From: an uncultured Marinococcus sp.
GTDB lineage: Bacteria > Bacillota > Bacilli > Bacillales > Marinococcaceae
Assembly: GCF_947493875.1 (NCBI RefSeq)
Contig: NZ_CANLSU010000001.1
Location: forward strand, 186,001-250,000
Length of the DNA stretch: 64,000 bases
Reading direction: 5' to 3'
Shown here in pieces: positions 9,177 to 17,177 of this stretch. Numbering within the stretch: position 1 is the first letter of the stretch; each line of letters starts with the position of its first letter. The translations under genes were made by a program, and so were the position numbers. The notes below the pieces were generated by a model that worked only from the letters and a program-made list of their open reading frames with translations, searched no databases and was not told where the DNA came from.

Positions 9177-9476
9177 TTGAAACAGGAAAAATCGGTGGGG
9201 ACGTGCGAGCTTTGCGGAAGAGAAGAAGTCGAACGCACGGTGCACCACCTGGTGCCAAAGGATGAAGGAGGAACGCACGGGGCCACTGCCTGGCTGTGCA
9301 AAGCCTGTCACAGGCAGATACATGCTTTATACAGTAATAAAGAACTGGCAGTAAGGCTGAGCACGATCGAACAGCTTCAAAACGATGAAAAAATCTGGAG
9401 GTTTATTAAATGGATACGAAAGCAGCGGGGAGAAAAAAGGGTGAAGGTAAGACGGTCGAATACGAAAAAAAGGTGA
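9177..9476 (+). CDS. HNH-motif zinc-binding protein (putative endonuclease)
   Basis: A 99-residue protein from TTG 9177, supported by AAGGAGG seven bases upstream. It has a compact HNH fold: CELCG, then HHLVPKDEGG, then CKACHRQIH, giving two Cys pairs that bind structural zinc and the His residues of the beta-beta-alpha metal site. A Lys/Arg-rich tail (KRVKVRRSNTKKR) suggests nucleic-acid contact. Such short stand-alone HNH proteins occur widely in Bacilli with no assigned role. No partner restriction or phage genes are nearby, so I do not call it a defence gene. Confidence 0.78.
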   Translation: MKQEKSVGTCELCGREEVERTVHHLVPKDEGGTHGATAWLCKACHRQIHALYSNKELAVRLSTIEQLQNDEKIWRFIKWIRKQRGEKRVKVRRSNTKKR

Positions 9477-9492
9477 GCATCTCTGCTCACCA
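9464..9492 (-). terminator. Terminator of the yjcF-like gene
   Basis: Arms 9472-9479 and 9484-9491 (GGTGAGCA / TGCTCACC). On the minus strand a run of seven or eight T follows. The stem overlaps the stop codons of both convergent genes. Confidence 0.82.
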
Positions 9493-9918
9493 GCTAATGG
9501 ACTTTTTCATTTCAACATGGGGGATGCCGGCATCCATAAACTCTCCGGACGTGACTTCGTATCCGAGGGATTGATAAAAGCCGGAAGCGTATTTTTGTGC
9601 ATTAAGCTTCATGACGGGCTTTTCCATTTCCAGAGCTTTATATTCCATGGCCTGCATGAGCAGACGTCCGCTTCCAGTGCCACGGAAGGAAGCATAAATA
9701 CATACACGCTCCGCTTTAGCATACTCCTCTTCAAACCGGATCCGTGATGCTCCAATGGCCCGTTCGCCGTCATATACGACGAAATGGATGGCCTCTTCTT
9801 CAAATTCATCAATTTCTTCTTCCTCGGGCACGTTCTGTTCCTCGACAAAAACCTCAAAACGGACCCGGAAGGCATCTTCAAGCTGCTGCCTGTTACTGAC
9901 TTCGTACACTTCAATCAT
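9487..9918 (-). CDS. GNAT acetyltransferase, YjcF/ElaA-like
   Basis: An N-acetyltransferase of 143 residues. The N-terminal VRFEVFVEEQNVPEEEEID segment is the hallmark of the YjcF/ElaA group. The acetyl-CoA loop is seen as FRGTGSGRLLMQAME, and AQKYASGFYQSLGYE follows. The acceptor is unknown. It lies 16 bases after the esterase gene on the same strand, so the two form an operon; in B. subtilis yjcG lies between the equivalents and is absent here. Confidence 0.87.
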   Translation of the reverse strand: MIEVYEVSNRQQLEDAFRVRFEVFVEEQNVPEEEEIDEFEEEAIHFVVYDGERAIGASRIRFEEEYAKAERVCIYASFRGTGSGRLLMQAMEYKALEMEKPVMKLNAQKYASGFYQSLGYEVTSGEFMDAGIPHVEMKKSISW

Positions 9919-9934
9919 AAAACGCAGTCCTTTC

Positions 9935-10660
9935 TCAATCTAGTTCAATATCAAACATATAAGCAAGCGAATGAAGCACGTCCTGCTCCCACACCTTCCA
10001 TAAATGCCCGCCCTCGAGCTCTTTATAATGATAGTGGGACGCCTTGGCTGAAAGGTACTCATACAGATCGCGATTTGGTTTTAGAAAATCTTCGACCGTA
10101 CCGGCCGTCGTATCTACCTCCTGCTCTTTTGTACCAATAGTGTGGTACATCGTAAAGGAAGGCCAGTCCTCCGAGTTTTTCAGGGCGTTGAATACGGTGT
10201 CGTTAACAAGCGGTGAATGCATCACGACCCGCTGAAAAATGTTAGGATAACGAAGAGCAGCCATTAAAGACACCGTGCCGCCGAGTGAATCGCCAAGCAG
10301 TGTTCTTTCCTGAGGCGAGGATTCCGCGTGATACTCTTTTTCCATAAATGGAAGGAGTTCTGAGGCCATAAATTGAAGGTAATCAGTGTGGCCGTCCTCA
10401 TCGGGATGGTACCAGTTTCTGCGCTGGCGCACAGAAGGATAGGGGACGCCTACGATGACGGTGTCGGGAGCACCTTCCTCCATCGCCTGTTCGGCGTAGC
10501 GGACTAAATGGCCGAGCCGGAAGTAATCCTTGCCGTCCTGGGCAATAATTAAATGATATGTAGACATGGGAGTGAATCCATCCGGGGTGTAGATACGTAA
10601 ATCAAAAGAGTGATCCAATATTTCACTGTGAAATGTGACATCCTGCTGGGTACCGTCCAT
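9935..10660 (-). CDS. Esterase D-like alpha/beta hydrolase (YjcH)
   Basis: An alpha/beta hydrolase of 241 residues in the enterochelin-esterase/esterase D superfamily. The nucleophile elbow is GDSLGG, and a late EGGHLW supplies the catalytic His. No signal peptide is seen, so it is cytosolic. Substrate unknown. It is the first gene of the esterase-acetyltransferase operon and is divergent from pgpA; a 22-base palindrome lies between the two. Confidence 0.86.
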   Translation of the reverse strand: MDGTQQDVTFHSEILDHSFDLRIYTPDGFTPMSTYHLIIAQDGKDYFRLGHLVRYAEQAMEEGAPDTVIVGVPYPSVRQRRNWYHPDEDGHTDYLQFMASELLPFMEKEYHAESSPQERTLLGDSLGGTVSLMAALRYPNIFQRVVMHSPLVNDTVFNALKNSEDWPSFTMYHTIGTKEQEVDTTAGTVEDFLKPNRDLYEYLSAKASHYHYKELEGGHLWKVWEQDVLHSLAYMFDIELD

Positions 10661-10709
10661 GACGTTTCACAATCCTTTCATAGGGAAATAGTATTAGTGA
10701 AGTCCCTTA

Positions 10710-10738
10710 TTGTTGCAATAGCTATTGTAACATAATTT
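10710..10738 (+). promoter_or_regulatory. Promoter with embedded 22-base palindrome ahead of pgpA
   Basis: A -35 like TTGTTG (10710-10715) and a -10 like TAATTT (10733-10738) are 17 bases apart. The spacer region carries an 11+11 inverted repeat (10711-10732, one mismatch) centred on AATAGCTATT. This geometry is typical of a dimeric repressor operator of MarR type. The regulator is not in the window. A minus-strand promoter for the esterase could use the same site. Confidence 0.55.
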
Positions 10739-10787
10739 TAAGGGCTTTTATGTATTCCGGATTGCACTCGATAAAGGAGGCAGCAAT

Positions 10788-11342
10788 ATGACTAAAGAAA
10801 AAGTATCAAGTGAAAAAGTAGAAAAAGCAGCAAGGGATATGCTCGAGGAGCGCGGAGTTTCCCTTCAGGACATTGCAGATATCGTATATAATATGCAGGC
10901 AAAATATGCTCCGAATCTGACGATGGATGACTGCCTGGAAAGCGTGGATGCTGTATTGTATAAAAGGGAAATCCAGCATGCTATCCTGGTGGGCGTGGAA
11001 ATCGACAAGCTGGCTGAAAATAACCAGCTGTCCGAGCCGCTGCAGTCACTGGTTGATACGGATGAAGGCTTATTTGGTATTGATGAGACAGTGGCGCTTG
11101 GTTCGGTATTTGGGTTCGGGAGTATAGCCGTTACTACATTTGGATATTTGGATAAAGCCAAGGACGGTATTATTAACGAACTGGACACAAGCGAAGATAA
11201 AGTGCACACCTTTTTGGATGATCTGGTCGCAAGCATTGCATCGAGTGCTTCTGCACGTCTTGCACACCGGATGCGTGACAAGGAAGAAGAGCGCACGAGC
11301 AGGCAGATTAAACACCGGGAAGATGAAGAACTGATCGGCTGA
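10788..11342 (+). CDS. Phosphatidylglycerophosphatase A family protein (YutG-like)
   Basis: A 184-residue PgpA-family protein that would dephosphorylate phosphatidylglycerol phosphate in phospholipid synthesis. The conserved block GIDETVALGSVFGFGSIAVT holds the Asp-Glu metal ligands (99-100), and FGYLDKAKDGII follows. It lacks clear membrane spans, as YutG does. A strong AAAGGAGG-like site precedes ATG 10788. It stands alone between a palindrome-containing promoter and a strong terminator. A role on a soluble substrate instead is possible. Confidence 0.85.
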   Translation: MTKEKVSSEKVEKAARDMLEERGVSLQDIADIVYNMQAKYAPNLTMDDCLESVDAVLYKREIQHAILVGVEIDKLAENNQLSEPLQSLVDTDEGLFGIDETVALGSVFGFGSIAVTTFGYLDKAKDGIINELDTSEDKVHTFLDDLVASIASSASARLAHRMRDKEEERTSRQIKHREDEELIG

Positions 11343-11353
11343 AAAAATCATGA

Positions 11354-11386
11354 GTAACCCCGCAGTTTTTCGGCTGCGGGGTTTTT
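11354..11386 (+). terminator. Terminator of pgpA
   Basis: A ten-base perfect stem (11356-11365 / 11374-11383) with an eight-base loop and a TTTTT tail. Confidence 0.92.
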
Positions 11387-11485
11387 GTGCGGATAATCAT
11401 TGTGCTTAACAAATAAAACGATTGGGAGTACAATTATGTAGAGAAAAAGCAATTATAAATATAAGGTAAAGGGGTAGAAATTCTA

Positions 11486-11671
11486 GTGCAAGAAACCAAA
11501 CCACGCTGGATATACTGGAAAAAGACCTTCCATTCAAAGTTTCAGGCCGGCTGTCTCAAAGCAAAGCTGGAGGAAAACTGGCACAACGGATATGAACTGG
11601 GACCACTCGTAGAAATAAGAAAGCTGCGATCCAATAAATATGTGGTGCGATATACGTACGATGAAGCTTAA
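11486..11671 (+). CDS. Short conserved-looking protein of unknown function
   Basis: A 61-residue basic protein that starts at GTG 11486 behind a weak AAGGGG site. It is rich in Trp, Tyr and Lys (RWIYWKKTFHSKF, YVVRYTYDEA) with a compact, soluble-looking composition and no membrane segment. No domain recognised. Its coding character is supported by regular beta-like alternation and its place between terminators. Function unknown and start uncertain. Confidence 0.6.
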   Translation: MQETKPRWIYWKKTFHSKFQAGCLKAKLEENWHNGYELGPLVEIRKLRSNKYVVRYTYDEA

Positions 11672-11715
11672 AGCTTACACATACAGCTTCACGAAAAATA
11701 GATTGAATAAGAAAA

Positions 11716-11758
11716 GGTAAGAGCCGTTTTATGCCGAGGGCATAAAACGGCTCTTAGT
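11716..11758 (-). terminator. Perfect 18-base-arm hairpin after the SDR gene
   Basis: Arms 11718-11735 and 11739-11756 are perfectly complementary around GAG. On the minus strand CCTTTTCTTA follows, so it most likely terminates the SDR gene; the plus-strand tail is poor. Confidence 0.75.
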
Positions 11759-11767
11759 TATGACAAG

Positions 11768-12589
11768 CTATTCAGTGCTTTCCTTCCATCCTTGTTCAAA
11801 CAGCATTTTTCCCGGCCAGGTGTAGGCCATCAGCCCGCCGTCAGCTAAAATAGTTTCCCCGGTAACAAAAGAGCTGTCGTCCGAGGCAAGAAAAAGAGCT
11901 ACCGTGGCCATTTCCCTTGGATCTCCAAGGCGCCCCATCGGAGTGACCCATTTTTGTGCCTCGCGGAACTGCCGGCCGCTTTCTTCCTCCTGGCTGCCGG
12001 CAAGATCATCAATCAACGGAGTTTCAATAGTCCCTGGGGCGAGAGCATTCGCCCTGATTTTATTACGTCCGTAATCAATCGCCATTGCTTTTGTCATATT
12101 TGTAATACCGCCCTTGGCCGCGTTATAGCCTGAACGGTCCAGGTCGGCAGCAAGCCCCGACATGGAAGAGACATTGATTATAGAACCGCCTTTTTCAAGC
12201 ATTAACGGTATAATATATTTGCTCACTAAAAAGGTTCCCCGCAGATCAACACTCATGATCTGGTCGAACAATTCCACCGGATATTCATGAAGCTTGCCTC
12301 CCTCCTGATCAATACCGGCGTTGTTGAACAAAATATCGATGGTTCCGTAAGTATTGTTCATATGCTCTGCAAACTCCTGAACGCTTGATTCGCTTGAAAC
12401 GTCGAGCTTAACAGAAGCAGCTTTTCCGTTATTATTATTGATGGAAGAGACAGTCTCATGCAAATCGCTTTCATTCACATCAGCGCAGATGACCTCTGCT
12501 CCTTCTTCAGCAAATACCGTCGCAGTGGCTTTTCCAATTCCGTTCGCGGCTCCAGTTATAACTGCCGTTTTTCCGTTTAATTTCCCCAT
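11768..12589 (-). CDS. Short-chain dehydrogenase/reductase
   Basis: A 273-residue classical SDR that oxidises or reduces a hydroxyl/keto group with NAD(P). The cofactor motif TGAANGIG lies near residues 12-19, NNAG is in the middle, and the catalytic Ser and YxxxK appear in INVSSMSG and YNAAKGG. It resembles 3-oxoacyl reductase or glucose 1-dehydrogenase relatives; the substrate cannot be assigned. I placed the start at ATG 12589, after AGGAGA, not at 12676. A perfect 7-1-7 inverted repeat lies just upstream. Confidence 0.88.
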   Translation of the reverse strand: MGKLNGKTAVITGAANGIGKATATVFAEEGAEVICADVNESDLHETVSSINNNNGKAASVKLDVSSESSVQEFAEHMNNTYGTIDILFNNAGIDQEGGKLHEYPVELFDQIMSVDLRGTFLVSKYIIPLMLEKGGSIINVSSMSGLAADLDRSGYNAAKGGITNMTKAMAIDYGRNKIRANALAPGTIETPLIDDLAGSQEEESGRQFREAQKWVTPMGRLGDPREMATVALFLASDDSSFVTGETILADGGLMAYTWPGKMLFEQGWKESTE

Positions 12590-12614
12590 AGATATTCTCC
12601 TTTCAAAAATAGCG

Positions 12615-12637
12615 GGTATCAGCCTGATACTAATACC
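12615..12637 (-). promoter_or_regulatory. Candidate operator ahead of the SDR gene
   Basis: GTATCAG-C-CTGATAC (12616-12630) is a perfect inverted repeat. A second pair GGTAT (12615-12619) and ATACC (12633-12637) brackets it. On the minus strand TTTACC and TATTAG spaced 16 bases could be the -35 and -10, placing the palindrome at the transcription start. Regulator unknown. Confidence 0.45.
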
Positions 12638-12770
12638 TGTTCCAGTCTCCTGGTAAACATTTGTAAACGAATGCATAAAATGATTTTATATATTTGCATC
12701 AAATAAAGAACGGCGGCATAATTTTAGGGAGAGCATAAAAATCGTTAGAACACAGAAAAGAGGAAGACTG

Positions 12771-14156
12771 ATGAAACGTATTACCGTAGTCGGCGGGGGA
12801 ATTACAGGGCTTACCGTTCTGTATTACCTGCAGAAATGGAAACTGGAAAGCAGCAGCGATATCGAATTGACACTCGTGGAAAAAGAAGATAAAGCAGGCG
12901 GTAAAATACGGACCGTCCATCATGAAGATTTTATTATGGAGACGGGGGCGGATTCTGTTGTAGCCAGGCACAGCGCGGTGCTTCCGCTGGTTAAAGAAAT
13001 AGGTCTTGAAGAAGAAATGGTGTATAACAGCACCGGAGTGTCATACCTGTATGTAAAAGACCAGCTGTACCCGCTCCCAAAGGATGCAGTCTTTGGCATT
13101 CCATCAGGACCTGTGTCGCTTTTAAAAAGTCCGCTTATTTCCTGGAAAGGAAAGGCCCAGGCATTTGGGGACTACGTAAAAAGGAATAAAAATTTTACGA
13201 AAGAAAGCTCAGTAGGGGAGTTTCTCGAATCCTTCCTGGGCCGTGAACTGGTGAAAAATCAGATTGCACCGGTTTTGTCCGGCGTGTACTCGGGGGATAT
13301 TTACTCCCTTACTATGGCATCGACGCTGCCGTATCTGGTGGATTATAAAAATGATTTTGGAAGCATCATGCGGGGAGTTGCTAAAAACAAAAAAGTGTTC
13401 GGAGCGGGGGCAGGAAAAAAATTCATTTCCTTTCGAAATGGTTTGTCTTCGCTGCCGGAGGCGCTGCTTTCAAAGCTAACCGATACAGAGGTGCTGTTAA
13501 AACGGCAGGTGGAGCATATTACAAAGAAAGGGGAAGCGTATCAGGTGAAGCTTGACAGCGGAGAGAGCCTGGACACGGATGCTGTAGTTATAGCTGCGCC
13601 TCATCGGACTGCGGCGGAGATACTGCAGGATGAAGAAATGACAAAGATATTTAATCAGTTCCAAAGCTCATCTCTATTAAGTGTATATGCTGGTTTTTCC
13701 CTGCCACCGGACAGTCTGCCAAGGGACGGGACGGGGTTTATCGTTTCTGAAAACAGCGACCTTGAATGTAATGCGTGCACATGGAGCAACCGGAAATGGA
13801 GGCATACGTCGAAAGGGGAAAACGTGCTGGTGCGTTTGTTTTACAAAAGCTCCAAGCCTGCGTATCAGCGAATGCAGGAAGGTGGAGAAGAACTGATAAA
13901 GCAGACAGCGCTAAACGACCTGAAGAAAAGCCTGCATATCGAACAGCAGCCTGTAAGTCTTGAAGTAACAGACTGGGAACAGCTGATGCCAAACTATCAT
14001 ATTGGGCATCAGGCAGCTGTTGAGGAGCTTGAAGGGCTGCTGAAGGAGAAATTTCCAGGCATTTATGTGGCCGGTGCTTCGTATTACGGGGTTGGTATCG
14101 GAGCCTGTATTCAAAACGGGGTAAATACGGCAGAAGCTCTGTACAAAGATATTTAA
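12771..14156 (+). CDS. hemY: Coproporphyrinogen III oxidase / protoporphyrinogen oxidase (HemY/CgoX)
   Basis: A FAD-dependent oxidase of the Gram-positive coproporphyrin-dependent haem pathway, converting coproporphyrinogen III to coproporphyrin III. The dinucleotide-binding motif GGGITG lies at residues 8-13. The GAGKKFISFRNGL segment and the C-terminal GVGIGACIQNG flavin-contacting motif are typical. Length 461 is normal. In B. subtilis it is the last gene of hemEHY; here it stands alone, so haem genes are dispersed in this genome. Confidence 0.92.
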   Translation: MKRITVVGGGITGLTVLYYLQKWKLESSSDIELTLVEKEDKAGGKIRTVHHEDFIMETGADSVVARHSAVLPLVKEIGLEEEMVYNSTGVSYLYVKDQLYPLPKDAVFGIPSGPVSLLKSPLISWKGKAQAFGDYVKRNKNFTKESSVGEFLESFLGRELVKNQIAPVLSGVYSGDIYSLTMASTLPYLVDYKNDFGSIMRGVAKNKKVFGAGAGKKFISFRNGLSSLPEALLSKLTDTEVLLKRQVEHITKKGEAYQVKLDSGESLDTDAVVIAAPHRTAAEILQDEEMTKIFNQFQSSSLLSVYAGFSLPPDSLPRDGTGFIVSENSDLECNACTWSNRKWRHTSKGENVLVRLFYKSSKPAYQRMQEGGEELIKQTALNDLKKSLHIEQQPVSLEVTDWEQLMPNYHIGHQAAVEELEGLLKEKFPGIYVAGASYYGVGIGACIQNGVNTAEALYKDI

Positions 14157-14194
14157 AAAGCACGCCTCTTCCATCGGGAAAGGGCGTGCTTCAT
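14156..14194 (-). terminator. Terminator between hemY and the Nudix gene
   Basis: Arms 14158-14166 and 14183-14191 (AAGCACGCC / GGCGTGCTT) with a further inner stem. The minus-strand tail is TTTTTAAAT, the plus-strand tail is weak, so it mainly serves the Nudix gene. Confidence 0.8.
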
Positions 14195-14661
14195 TACGTA
14201 TCAATTGAATGTCTGTGGTGCAGGTAATCCTTCATAACCGCCTGCTGGCCGTCTACGATTGTTTCAGGCAGGGCCGAAGGGTCCAGGAAAGCCACCGATG
14301 CTGACTCATTAGGATCAGGCTGGATGGTGCCTTCTAAATGTTCAGCGGTATAGGCAATAATTACACAGTAAAAAGGGTCCCCGTTCGGTGCGATCACAAA
14401 CGTATCCTCCCCGGAGTAAACATTAAACAGACGGAGGCCTTGGGCTCGGAGACCAGTTTCTTCCAGGGTTTCCCGCACGGCTGTTTCTTCAGCTGCTTCC
14501 CCGAGCTCCATTAAACCTCCGGGAAAGCTCCAGCTCCCCGGAGGACTGGTTCTTTCCTGCAGCAAAATACGGCCTTCATCGTTTTCTGCAATAACGAGAG
14601 CGCCTACGAGAATTACTGTTTCTTTTCCGACGAGCCGCCTTAAATTTTCTACATATCCCAT
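14194..14661 (-). CDS. Nudix hydrolase
   Basis: A 155-residue pyrophosphohydrolase with an intact Nudix box: GGLMELGEAAEETAVRETLEE then TGL, which contains the GX5EX7REUXEEXGU pattern. The N-terminal residues VGKETVILVGALVIAENDEGRILLQ form the first strands of the fold. It cleaves nucleoside diphosphates linked to another moiety; the specific substrate is not predictable. It is a single-gene unit with GGAGAGG upstream of ATG 14661. Confidence 0.88.
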   Translation of the reverse strand: MGYVENLRRLVGKETVILVGALVIAENDEGRILLQERTSPPGSWSFPGGLMELGEAAEETAVRETLEETGLRAQGLRLFNVYSGEDTFVIAPNGDPFYCVIIAYTAEHLEGTIQPDPNESASVAFLDPSALPETIVDGQQAVMKDYLHHRHSIDT

Positions 14662-14762
14662 ATGAACCCCCCTCTCCGTAATATTTTCTCTACCATATCA
14701 TGAAAATATGAGCAGGAGAAAACCAGTATTCATATTCATACGTAAAAATATGGTATGTTAAA

Positions 14763-14885
14763 GTGAAAGAATCAATCATACCCGGGATGGAAATACATTT
14801 CGCCGTTATTGCAGGAAAAATACTGTATAAACTGATTAAAAACCGGGAACAATACATTAAAAGCAGGAAATCGAGAGCAAAGTAA
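14763..14885 (+). CDS. Possible 40-residue basic peptide (weak)
   Basis: A short frame from GTG 14763 (or ATG 14787) to 14885, just before uspA. The peptide has a hydrophobic centre (FAVIAGKILYKLI) and a Lys/Arg-rich end (KNREQYIKSRKSRAK). No convincing ribosome site is seen. It may be translated and membrane-associated, or be chance. Apart from this the 239-base gap between the Nudix gene and uspA shows nothing further. Confidence 0.25.
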   Translation: MKESIIPGMEIHFAVIAGKILYKLIKNREQYIKSRKSRAK

Positions 14886-14900
14886 CAGGGGGACGCTTGT

Positions 14901-15323
14901 ATGTTTAAACGATTATTAATTGCAGTAGACGGCTCCGACCACTCTGCCCGTGCAGTGGAAAAAGCGATTGAAAGCATTGCGCCGGAGCTTTCCGAAGTTT
15001 ATGCAGAGGTAGTTTATGCCACGACCTCCGCCCAGACGAAATCAAGCAGACTCAGCGAACACGAATTGTACATCCGGAAGCAGAATGAAGAAGAAATCCT
15101 GCAGCCGGCGGTCGAACGGCTGAGCGAAGAAGGAATAAGAGCAGAAAAAGTGGTGCTCCACGGGGACCCGGCAGCGGCTATTAGTGAGTACGCAAATGAA
15201 TATGAATTCGATTGTGTTGTCGTGGGAAGCAGGGGGCTGAACCCGCTGCAGAAAATGGTTATTGGCAGCGTAAGCAGAAAAATCGTGGAACAGATCCGTC
15301 ATCCTGTGCTTGTTGTAAAATAG
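14901..15323 (+). CDS. Universal stress protein, UspA family
   Basis: A 140-residue UspA-fold protein. Strand 1 is LIAVDGSDHSARAV, and the ATP-binding loop near the end is VVGSRGLNPLQKMVIGSVSRKIV, matching the G-x2-G-x9-G-S pattern, so it probably binds ATP. Such proteins bind nucleotides and support survival under stress. AGGGGGA precedes ATG 14901. It is monocistronic and ends with a good terminator. Confidence 0.93.
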   Translation: MFKRLLIAVDGSDHSARAVEKAIESIAPELSEVYAEVVYATTSAQTKSSRLSEHELYIRKQNEEEILQPAVERLSEEGIRAEKVVLHGDPAAAISEYANEYEFDCVVVGSRGLNPLQKMVIGSVSRKIVEQIRHPVLVVK

Positions 15324-15339
15324 TTGTGCAGTGCTGATA

Positions 15340-15374
15340 TAAAAGCTGCTTTTTCTACAGGCAGCTTTTTTATT
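15340..15374 (+). terminator. Terminator of uspA
   Basis: AAAAGCTGC pairs with GCAGCTTTT around an 11-base loop, and the stem runs into TTTTT. Confidence 0.88.
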
Positions 15375-15477
15375 ATCAAAATTCTTTTCCTGGTGTACGT
15401 TTGTCCATTACAAACAGGCACAGGAGTGATAGAATGGTTTTCGTGCTGAATAAATATTATACATAGGAGTTTTCCAC

Positions 15478-16953
15478 ATGGCAGAACAAGAAGAGAAGTT
15501 AGAGAGAGCCGTAGGGGCAAAATCTATCGAAAAATTGGATTTCAGGCTTGGGGCGTTCGGTGCTGCAGTGCCACTGTTGTTTTTTGTTGTCTGGGCGATC
15601 ACCACCAGTGTCCTTCAGCTGACCTCTGAGATTGGACTGGTCCTGGGGGCAGTGATCGGACTGACTCTTGGCATGCTGTTTAGTAAAAGCCGGTGGGCAG
15701 ACTACGCCCAGGGCCTGTTTGACGGTCTGGCCCAGCCTATCGGCGTAATCGCCATGGTAGCCTGGTTTTATGCAGGAATGTTTGCACAGGTGCTTCAGGT
15801 AGGCGGTTTGGTGGAAGGGCTTGTATGGACAGGAATAGCCACAGGTGTGACTGGCGGCCTGTTCACCGCAGTAACATTCCTGCTTGCTGCAGTCTTCTCG
15901 ACAGCAGTCGGCACCGGCTACGGTACGACCGTGGCGTTCTGTACGCTGATGTTTCCGGCCGGTGTAGCTACAGGGGCAGATCCGGTAATGCTGTTCGCTG
16001 CAATACTTGCCGGTGCAGTCTTTGGCGACAACCTTGCTCCTGTTTCTGATACTACGATCGTTTCCGCAACGACACAGAATGCGGATGTACCGGGTGTGGT
16101 GCGCAGCAGATTCAAGTACGCCATTGCAGCAGCTATTCCAAGTGCCGTATTATTTGCGGTATTTGGCGGGGGAGACGGCAGTGCTGCCGCCGGGGTTTCC
16201 ACAGCAAGCGTGGTGGAGGACGTATCGCCGGGAGGCCTGATTATGCTTCTGCCATTTTTACTCGTGCTTATATTGGCATTATCCGGCCAGCATTTAATCA
16301 CTTCGTTAACGTGGGGAATTGTGTCTGCCATTCCGTTAATTGTAATTTCCGGTCTTGGTTCCTTTTCGGACATTATTCGTTTTAACCCTGAAGCAGATGC
16401 GGTAGTTGAAGGCGCGTTAATCGATGGTATCACCGGCTATGTGAACATGGCCATATTGATTTTATTAATTGTGGCGGCAGCTTATCTGATGAGACTCGGT
16501 GGAACGATGCAGGCGATTACCAACGGCCTGGTTCGCTGGATTAAAAATTCCGTACGCCGGGCAGAACTTTCAATGTGGGGCATTGTAGCTCTGTTGAACA
16601 GTTCCATTACTATCAACACGGCTGCAGAAATTGCTGCGGCCCCGTTTGTCCGCGATATCGGGGAAAAGTACAGGATTCACCGTTACCGCCGGGCGAATCT
16701 GCTTGACGCAGTAACATCTGCGCTTGGCTACATTTTTCCGTGGGGAGCTCCGGTGCTTCTTGGCTGGTCTACGATCCAGACAATGCAGGAGCAGTATAAC
16801 TGGCTGCCGGTAGTCGAGCCTACTGCAGTATTTCCATTCGTCTTCCAGGGGTGGTTTCTTGTCCTGATTATGCTGCTTGCAGCAATTACCGGATGGGGGC
16901 GCCGGTACGAAGGAAAGAACGGGGAAGAGCTTCGCGAACGTCCTTCAGAATAA
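15478..16953 (+). CDS. Na+/H+ antiporter, NhaC family
   Basis: An inner-membrane antiporter of 491 residues with about 11-12 hydrophobic segments after a charged N-terminus. The NhaC-family signature FGDNLAPVSDTTIVSATTQ, with its acidic residues, lies near residue 185. It would expel sodium in exchange for protons and so support pH and salt homeostasis, which suits an alkaliphilic or halophilic host. Malate/lactate antiport is known for the related MleN, so the substrate is not certain. AGGAG lies before ATG 15478. Confidence 0.9.
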   Translation: MAEQEEKLERAVGAKSIEKLDFRLGAFGAAVPLLFFVVWAITTSVLQLTSEIGLVLGAVIGLTLGMLFSKSRWADYAQGLFDGLAQPIGVIAMVAWFYAGMFAQVLQVGGLVEGLVWTGIATGVTGGLFTAVTFLLAAVFSTAVGTGYGTTVAFCTLMFPAGVATGADPVMLFAAILAGAVFGDNLAPVSDTTIVSATTQNADVPGVVRSRFKYAIAAAIPSAVLFAVFGGGDGSAAAGVSTASVVEDVSPGGLIMLLPFLLVLILALSGQHLITSLTWGIVSAIPLIVISGLGSFSDIIRFNPEADAVVEGALIDGITGYVNMAILILLIVAAAYLMRLGGTMQAITNGLVRWIKNSVRRAELSMWGIVALLNSSITINTAAEIAAAPFVRDIGEKYRIHRYRRANLLDAVTSALGYIFPWGAPVLLGWSTIQTMQEQYNWLPVVEPTAVFPFVFQGWFLVLIMLLAAITGWGRRYEGKNGEELRERPSE

Positions 16954-16959
16954 ACCAAT

Positions 16960-16996
16960 AGCGTGCTGCTTCGGCAGCGCGCTTTGTTTTGTTTAC
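16960..16996 (+). terminator. Terminator of the NhaC-family gene
   Basis: A ten-pair stem AGCGTGCTGC / GCAGCGCGCT with a stable TTCG loop, followed by T-rich sequence. Confidence 0.88.
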
Positions 16997-17177
16997 AGGA
17001 AATTTTTGAAAAAACAGAGGCTGTTGTTATATTATCTGCGAAACAACAATACCATAATGAAAAAAATTAGTGAAAATGCATGAAAAAAGTTTCTAATTTG
17101 AATCAGAATAACCAATGAACTCTGCCTTTGAATTCTCTAATATAAAACGTAAGAAATTCAAAAAAGGTGGAGAATAA

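Noticed and set aside
9177-9476. HNH gene as part of a defence island
   Set aside because: No methylase, helicase, phage or mobile-element gene is nearby; the surroundings are conserved housekeeping genes.
15918-16433. 171-residue minus-strand frame inside the NhaC-family gene
   Set aside because: It is antisense to a well-supported membrane transporter and has no ribosome site or recognisable domain.
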